Source: Azophilus sp964638775
Lineage (GTDB): Bacteria > Pseudomonadota > Gammaproteobacteria > Pseudomonadales > Azotimanducaceae
Reading direction: 5' to 3'
Length of the DNA: 9,996 nucleotides
Assembly (NCBI GenBank): GCA_964638775.1
Contig: CAZWZH010000052.1
Span: 1 to 9,996 of the forward strand
The position numbers were made by a program, and so were the translations under genes. The stretch's first letter is position 1. Each line of letters opens with the position of its first letter. Under the pieces are notes generated by a model. It was not told the origin of the DNA, searched no databases, and worked only from the letters and a program-made list of their open reading frames with translations. Below are positions 5,914 to 9,996 of this stretch, in pieces.

Positions 5914-6627
5914 CTACCGCGGGGTCACGAATGGCAGCTCGCCGGTCAGGTGAATCCCCTTCACCCCCACGGCGGATCCCCAAGCATGGACTTCCACGCC
6001 GGCTTCCATCGCCTCCCGCACGATCTCCCCATACGCCGGATGAATCCCGTCCGCGGTTGTAGCGATGCGCACGCCCGTATGCATCACGCAGAACAGGAGT
6101 ACGGCGCGCTCCGCGCGTTCCGCACGACAATGGATCAATGCCCGGACATGCCGCAGCGCCCGGTCGCTCACTGCATCGGGAAAGGCGCCCCAACCGTCTT
6201 CGAGCGCAAGGGTCAGGCTCTTTACCTCGACATGGCACGCACCCTTGCGCGGATCCGTGAGCAGAAAATCGAACCTTCCCTCCCCACCCGGCACCGGCGG
6301 TTCCCGACGCAACTTCGCATAGCCGGACAGGTGCGGAACACGACCGAACTCGATCCCTTCGGCGAAGACCTGATTGGCTCGCGCCGTGTTGACGCATACC
6401 CGATGTTCGCCAGCAGCGACGATTTCAAGCGTGAACCGATACTTGCGGCGCGCATTGGCCGAATCCGACAACCAGACGGTACTGCCGGGCCGGCTGCAGC
6501 CCGTCATGGCCCCGGTATTGGGGCAGTGAACCGTGAGCACCTCGCCCCCCGGCATTTCGACATCCGCCAGAAAGCGCTTGTAACGCCGGAGGAGCCGCCC
6601 CCGGAGCAACGGTGCCGGGAAGATCAT
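5914..6627 (-). CDS. sfsA: DNA/RNA nuclease SfsA
   Basis: The 237-aa protein aligns along its whole length with E. coli SfsA (sugar fermentation stimulation protein). Motifs are RYKRFLADV (15-23), HCPNTGAMTGC (34-44), LSGYAKL (100-106), RFDFLL (118-123), HVEVKSLTL (132-140) and FPDAVSDRALRH (149-160). The N-terminal part forms an OB-fold-like nucleic-acid-binding domain. The C-terminal part has a restriction-nuclease-like fold whose likely metal site includes Asp120, Glu134 and Lys136 (the D...ExK pattern). The role in maltose metabolism suggested by the name is old genetic evidence and not well explained. Its ATG (6627-6625) overlaps the aminotransferase TGA (6626-6624) in ATGA, so translation is coupled. 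In E. coli sfsA precedes dksA on the same strand; here it lies in the operon divergent from dksA. Confidence 0.95.
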   Translation of the reverse strand: MIFPAPLLRGRLLRRYKRFLADVEMPGGEVLTVHCPNTGAMTGCSRPGSTVWLSDSANARRKYRFTLEIVAAGEHRVCVNTARANQVFAEGIEFGRVPHLSGYAKLRREPPVPGGEGRFDFLLTDPRKGACHVEVKSLTLALEDGWGAFPDAVSDRALRHVRALIHCRAERAERAVLLFCVMHTGVRIATTADGIHPAYGEIVREAMEAGVEVHAWGSAVGVKGIHLTGELPFVTPR

Positions 6628-7793
6628 GCGCCCCAGGCGGCGAGCGCGCGGCCGATCCGCTCGATCCCCAAATCGATCGAGTCATCGTCCGTGGTGTAGG
6701 CGAACCGCACGAAGCGTTCCGCGGAGTTCGCGCCGAAGTCGATGCCGGGCGTGACCGCAACTTGAAACTCGTCGATCAGGCGCCAGCAGAAGTCGTGGGA
6801 GCCCATGCCGGTGCGGGACACGTCCACGTAGAGATAGAAAGCCCCGTCCGGCCGGGCGGGCACCGAGAATCCAAGCCCTTCCAGGCCGGCCAGCAATTTC
6901 GCCCGACGGGCATCGAAACGCTGACGCCGCTCTTCGTGGACCCGCATGGCTTCCGGGGAAAACGCCGCCAGTGCGGCATGCTGCGCGACGCTCGACGGCG
7001 ATATGAACAGGTTCTGAGCCAGCCGCTCCACCGGGCCGATGCAGTCCTCCGGCACCACGATCCATCCCAGGCGCCAGCCAGTCATGCCGAAATACTTCGA
7101 GAAGCTGTTCAGCACAAAGAGGCCGTCGTCCACGGCCAGCCCCGTTCGCGAACCCGGTTCCTCGCCGTAGATCAAACCCTGGTAGATTTCGTCCAGAATG
7201 AAAAAGGCATCGCGGGCGCGGGCGAACGCGGCGATCGCCTCGAGTTGCGAATCGCCGATCACGGCGCCCGTGGGATTGGCCGGCGAGGCGAGCAGGATCC
7301 CCCGGGTTTCCTCCCCCCAGGCCATCTCCAGGTCGGCAACGCCCGGCACGTAACCGGATTCGGGACGAAGCGGGATGCGCTGCGGAGTTCCACCCACCAC
7401 GTGCACGAAGGCCTCGTTGCAGGGATAGCCCGGGTCGCCGATCAACAGTCCCCGGGCCGAATCGAGCAGAAGCGCACTGAGAATCAGCAGGCCGCCGCTG
7501 GCTCCGGATGTCACGGCTATCCGGTTCGGGGCAATCCCCACGCCCAGACGCTCGCGGTAATCGGACGCGATCGCTTCCCGAAGACCGGCGATACCGAGTG
7601 CGTGGGTGTATTTCGTGCGGCCTTCGGCCAGGGCCCTGCGCCCCGCTTCGACGATGGGCGCGGCCGTGGCAAAGTCCGGCTCACCCACTTCGAAATGCAC
7701 CACGCGATGGCCGAGCGCCTCCAGTTGCCCGGCCCGTTCCATCAGCTCCATCACCCTGAACGGCGAGATTCGCGCCATGCGCGCAGACGGCAT
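6624..7793 (-). CDS. PLP-dependent class I/II aminotransferase (aspartate aminotransferase-like)
   Basis: A fold-type I aminotransferase of 389 aa. It shows VVHFEVGEPDF (31-41), the cofactor site TSGASGG (95-101), SPANPTGAV (170-178), DEIYQGLIY (201-209), and SFSKYFGMTGWRLGW (230-244) with the Schiff-base Lys233. Near the end FVRFAY holds Arg363, expected to bind the substrate carboxylate. The amino-acid substrate cannot be read from the sequence; names such as aspartate aminotransferase for this group rest on similarity. I start at ATG 7793, preceded by GGAGG (7798-7802). The open frame extends upstream to 7910 but would overlap dksA and adds residues unlike the family. The stop overlaps the sfsA start by 4 nt. 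The pairing with dksA and gluQ is shared, from memory, with Pseudomonas. Confidence 0.92.
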   Translation of the reverse strand: MPSARMARISPFRVMELMERAGQLEALGHRVVHFEVGEPDFATAAPIVEAGRRALAEGRTKYTHALGIAGLREAIASDYRERLGVGIAPNRIAVTSGASGGLLILSALLLDSARGLLIGDPGYPCNEAFVHVVGGTPQRIPLRPESGYVPGVADLEMAWGEETRGILLASPANPTGAVIGDSQLEAIAAFARARDAFFILDEIYQGLIYGEEPGSRTGLAVDDGLFVLNSFSKYFGMTGWRLGWIVVPEDCIGPVERLAQNLFISPSSVAQHAALAAFSPEAMRVHEERRQRFDARRAKLLAGLEGLGFSVPARPDGAFYLYVDVSRTGMGSHDFCWRLIDEFQVAVTPGIDFGANSAERFVRFAYTTDDDSIDLGIERIGRALAAWGA

Positions 7794-7797
7794 GTCC

Positions 7798-7802
7798 CCT
7801 CC
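7798..7802 (-). promoter_or_regulatory. Ribosome binding site of the aminotransferase gene
   Basis: GGAGG on the minus strand ends 4 nt before ATG 7793. A second ATG five codons later (7778) has no such site, so 7793 is preferred. Confidence 0.6.
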
Positions 7803-7824
7803 GAAAAATCTTCGCTGGCCCGTA

Positions 7825-7853
7825 TGGTCAACGTAATTCCGTTCTGGTAGTTT
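7825..7853 (+). promoter_or_regulatory. Candidate dksA promoter
   Basis: In the 108-bp divergent gap, TGGTCA (7825-7830, 4 of 6 against the -35 consensus) is 17 bp from TAGTTT (7848-7853, 3 of 6 against -10). The -10 is preceded by TGG, which gives an extended -10 form (TGn). This is a weak match placed about 50 bp before the dksA start. The minus-strand promoter for the aminotransferase is not clear; TTGACC on that strand (complement of 7827-7832) has no good partner. Confidence 0.25.
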
Positions 7854-7890
7854 ACGCGCCCCTCGAATCACCCCACCCGGTTCCCGGGTC

Positions 7891-7895
7891 GGAGG
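7891..7895 (+). promoter_or_regulatory. Ribosome binding site deciding the dksA start
   Basis: GGAGG lies 6 nt before ATG 7902. The ATG at 7896 touches the site directly and cannot use it; the ATG at 7929 is too far away. Confidence 0.75.
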
Positions 7896-7901
7896 ATGTG
7901 C

Positions 7902-8387
7902 ATGGACCAAGCGCAGGGATTAGAGCACATGGAGTCTACAGGACGAAGAATCAAGAACGCGGGCGCGAACGACTCCCCCTTCAAAAATTTCAAGCCCTAT
8001 CAGCCCGGGCGGGACGAAATCTACATGAATGCCGACCAGCTCGAGCATTTTCGCCACATTCTCAACCGCTGGCGCCTCGATCTCATGGAGGAAGTCGACC
8101 GCACCGTGCACCACATGCAGGATGAAGCCGGCAACTTCCCGGACCCTGCCGACCGCGCCACCCAGGAAGAAGAGTTCAGCATCGAACTGCGCACCCGCGA
8201 CCGGGAACGCAAGCTCATCAAGAAGATCGACCGCACCATCGAACGGCTCGACCAGGAAGACTACGGCTACTGCGACACCTGCGGGGTGGAGATCGGCCTG
8301 CGCCGCCTGGAAGCCAGGCCCACGGCCACCCAGTGTGTCGACTGCAAGTCGCTGGACGAAATCAAGGAACGGCAACTGCACGGCTGA
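7902..8387 (+). CDS. dksA: RNA polymerase-binding transcription factor DksA
   Basis: DksA enters the RNA polymerase secondary channel and, with ppGpp, adjusts initiation at rRNA and amino-acid promoters. The 161 aa show the full layout: a variable N-terminus (1-40), a coiled coil starting at YMNADQLEHFRHIL, the tip FPDPADRATQEEEF (79-92) with the functionally required Asp81 and Asp84, and a four-cysteine zinc finger CDTC-x17-CVDC (Cys124, 127, 145, 148). EVDRTVHHMQDEA and RDRERKLIKKI are nearly identical to E. coli. It is about 10 residues longer than E. coli DksA, all at the N-terminus. The start at 7902 is set by GGAGG; ATG 7929 would give 152 aa but lacks a good site. gluQ follows after 39 nt, as in E. 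coli. Confidence 0.96.
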   Translation: MDQAQGLEHMESTGRRIKNAGANDSPFKNFKPYQPGRDEIYMNADQLEHFRHILNRWRLDLMEEVDRTVHHMQDEAGNFPDPADRATQEEEFSIELRTRDRERKLIKKIDRTIERLDQEDYGYCDTCGVEIGLRRLEARPTATQCVDCKSLDEIKERQLHG

Positions 8388-8426
8388 CCGTGCCCCACCG
8401 ACGGGCTCCGCGCCACCGTACCTGAC

Positions 8427-9296
8427 ATGCGCCAGACCGGGCGGTTCGCACCGTCTCCGACGGGCCCCCTGCACCTGGGTTCCCTGTACACGGCTCTGGC
8501 CAGTTATCTGGACGCTCGCGCCAGGAACCACGACTGGCTGGTGCGAATCGACGACCTCGACGAGCCGCGCACCGAGCCCGGTGCGGAAGCCTGCATACTG
8601 CGCGCGCTGGAAAGTCACGGCCTGCACTGGGACCGGCCCGTCCAGCGGCAGAGTGCGCGGCTCGACGCTTATCGAAGCGCGCTCTCCGAGCTGCATCGCC
8701 GTGGTTGCCTCTACTACTGCACCTGCTCACGCCGGGAGTTGCGGCATACGCCGATCTATCCGGGAACCTGCCGGGGCCGAACCGCGCCTGTCCCGAACGC
8801 GGCCGTTCGCGTACGGGTCGAGGACGCGGCACCGGCATTCGCCGATCTTCTGCAGGGCAAGCGGGTCACCCCGCTGCGGCTCGTCGTCGGCGACTTCATC
8901 GTCAGCCGGCGCGATGGCATCGTCGCCTACCAGTTGGCCACGGCCATGGACGACAGCGAGCCCGACATCGCCACAGTGGTTCGCGGCCGCGATCTCCTGG
9001 ACAACACGCCCCGCCAGATCCATCTCATGACACTGCTCGGGCGTTCTCCTCCCGCCTACGCCCACCTTCCGCTGATCGTCGGCCGGGACGGCCGAAAATT
9101 GTCAAAGCAGACAGGCGCCGGGCCGGTCGATTCCTCCGTCCCGTTGGCCAACATCCGCAATTGCCTGGATTTCCTGGGGCTGGCCGATGCGCCGGATGCA
9201 AGTCTCGAAGACCTGCTTGACTGGGCCGTCGACCGATGGGACCTGGAACGGATCCCCCGTAACGATCAGGTAGTGGAGCGCCATCCACCGGCTTGA
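8427..9296 (+). CDS. gluQ: Glutamyl-Q tRNA(Asp) synthetase
   Basis: GluQ-RS (YadB) activates glutamate and attaches it to the queuosine at position 34 of tRNA-Asp. It is a truncated paralogue of glutamyl-tRNA synthetase: 289 aa with the catalytic Rossmann domain but no anticodon-binding domain. Visible are the class I HIGH-like motif in GRFAPSPTGPLHLGSLYTAL (5-24), VRIDDLDEPR (39-48), the zinc site Cys98-x-Cys100, Tyr111 and Cys115 (YCTC...YPGTC), the DFIVSRRDGIVAYQLA segment (156-171), and KLSKQ (224-228) in place of KMSKS. The start ATG 8427 directly precedes the conserved FAPSPTG and has no strong ribosome binding site, so coupling to dksA (39 nt upstream) is plausible. It is intact and follows dksA as in E. 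coli and Pseudomonas. Confidence 0.96.
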   Translation: MRQTGRFAPSPTGPLHLGSLYTALASYLDARARNHDWLVRIDDLDEPRTEPGAEACILRALESHGLHWDRPVQRQSARLDAYRSALSELHRRGCLYYCTCSRRELRHTPIYPGTCRGRTAPVPNAAVRVRVEDAAPAFADLLQGKRVTPLRLVVGDFIVSRRDGIVAYQLATAMDDSEPDIATVVRGRDLLDNTPRQIHLMTLLGRSPPAYAHLPLIVGRDGRKLSKQTGAGPVDSSVPLANIRNCLDFLGLADAPDASLEDLLDWAVDRWDLERIPRNDQVVERHPPA

Positions 9297-9342
9297 TGCG
9301 TATCCGGCAAACAGATGCCAGGGCGTTTGCTACCATGCGCCC

Positions 9343-9996
9343 ATGGCCGATCTGCTGCTGATCGAAAGCGACCCCGACCATAGGGAATCACTGGCACGGA
9401 TTCTCGAACACGGCGGCTTCAAGATCGCCAGGCGCGATCTGTCGGAAGCCCTGACCAAGGATGACCTGACCGGGATCGATGGCATTCTCGCCGAGCCGGA
9501 CATCCTCGATCGCATGGAGAACCTGCGCCGGTCAACCCGCGGGCCCTTGATCGTCATCGATCCAAACCCGGACGTTCGCCGGGCGGTACGGGCGATGAAA
9601 CTGGGCGCCGCAGACTACCTGGCGGCGCCCGTCCGGGGTCACGAACTGCTCGCCGCCGTGAATGAGGCGCTGGCCGCCCATGTCCACGATCCAGAATCCC
9701 CCGCCGGTGCCACACAGTCGTTGCCAATGGTCGGTTCGAGCGACGCCATGCGCGAACTCAAGCGCCAGATCGACAAGATCGCTCCCACGGACGCCGCCGT
9801 CCTGATCGAGGGAGAACTGGGAACCGGCAAGAAACTGGTTGCCCACGCGCTGCACGCCGGCAGCAGCCGCAGCCGCGCACCGCTGGTCACCGTCAACTGT
9901 GCCGCCATACCGGAGTCGCTGATCGAACAGGAATTGTTCGGCCACGGCGACGGGGCGGGCGACGCCGGGGGGGGGCTGCTCGAAGCCGCCGAAGGC
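9343..9996 (+). CDS. NtrC-type AAA+ regulator with degenerate receiver (partial at window end)
   Basis: The first 218 residues are visible; the gene runs off the window. Residues 1-110 form a CheY-like receiver fold (LLLIESDPDHRESLARIL, then AVRAMKLGAADYLAAPV), but key residues are changed. Against CheY I align Asp13 to Ser9, the phospho-acceptor Asp57 to Glu51, Thr87 to Asp73 and Lys109 to Ala95. Phosphorylation is therefore unlikely. From about 128 comes an AAA+ domain of the sigma-54 activator class: MVGSSDAMRELKRQIDKIAP, Walker A GELGTGKK (157-164), VTVNCAAIPESLIEQELFGH (182-201). Where EKGAFTGA should follow there is GDGAGDAGGG and then LLEAAEG. The ATG at 9343 has no clear ribosome binding site. 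It is 46 nt after gluQ. It could be a sigma-54-independent or partner-dependent regulator. The missing C-terminus prevents a closer name. Confidence 0.8.
   Translation, partial: MADLLLIESDPDHRESLARILEHGGFKIARRDLSEALTKDDLTGIDGILAEPDILDRMENLRRSTRGPLIVIDPNPDVRRAVRAMKLGAADYLAAPVRGHELLAAVNEALAAHVHDPESPAGATQSLPMVGSSDAMRELKRQIDKIAPTDAAVLIEGELGTGKKLVAHALHAGSSRSRAPLVTVNCAAIPESLIEQELFGHGDGAGDAGGGLLEAAEG

Noticed and set aside
5905..5925. ACCCC/GGGGT hairpin at the convergent kinase-sfsA junction as a bidirectional terminator
   Set aside because: Five base pairs with an 11-nt loop and no T run are too weak to call.
7794..7910. N-terminal extension of the aminotransferase to 7910
   Set aside because: It would overlap the dksA start and its ribosome binding site, and the added 39 residues do not resemble the family; ATG 7793 has GGAGG.
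9307..9330. GCAAAC/GTTTGC inverted repeat before the regulator gene
   Set aside because: A 6-bp stem with a 12-nt loop is near what chance allows; it could be an operator, but nothing else supports it.

Overview
The window reads as ordinary chromosomal DNA of a high-GC gammaproteobacterium. The erpA, dksA, gluQ, sfsA and anmK products closely resemble their Escherichia coli and Pseudomonas counterparts. Two gene neighbourhoods, from memory, look like those of Pseudomonas and relatives: anmK facing erpA, and an aminotransferase next to dksA-gluQ. A genus cannot be named. Genes are tightly packed, all but the edge gene are intact, and no rRNA, tRNA, CRISPR array, transposase or integrase was seen.

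Layout. Positions 1-242 hold a non-coding, highly structured inverted-repeat element made of two head-to-head copies of one hairpin unit. It abuts, and supplies the only plausible start codon of, anmK (240-1352, +; recycling of anhydro-N-acetylmuramic acid). Convergent to it is a minus-strand cluster read as DUF6776-type membrane protein (2233-3012), bactofilin (1752-2159), then erpA (1368-1703; Fe-S cluster carrier). A divergent gap of about 90 bp separates this from a plus-strand cluster: hemJ (3103-3555), hemL (3562-4845) and a PfkB-family kinase of adenosine-kinase type (4871-5890). The first two are early and late heme biosynthesis enzymes only 6 nt apart.

Convergent to that cluster is a two-gene minus-strand operon: a class I/II aminotransferase (6624-7793) whose stop codon overlaps the start of sfsA (5914-6627). 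About 108 bp divergent from it, dksA (7902-8387) and gluQ (8427-9296) run on the plus strand; they encode the ppGpp cofactor of RNA polymerase and the tRNA-Asp queuosine glutamylase. The window ends inside a plus-strand gene (from 9343) for a regulator of the NtrC type. Its receiver domain has lost the phosphorylation residues, and its AAA+ domain appears to lack the GAFTGA loop.

Most of the window is housekeeping. The two parts that merit attention are the nested palindromic element at the left edge, with its effect on the start of anmK, and the atypical regulator at the right edge. Nothing here shows a defence system or another clearly new multigene system.
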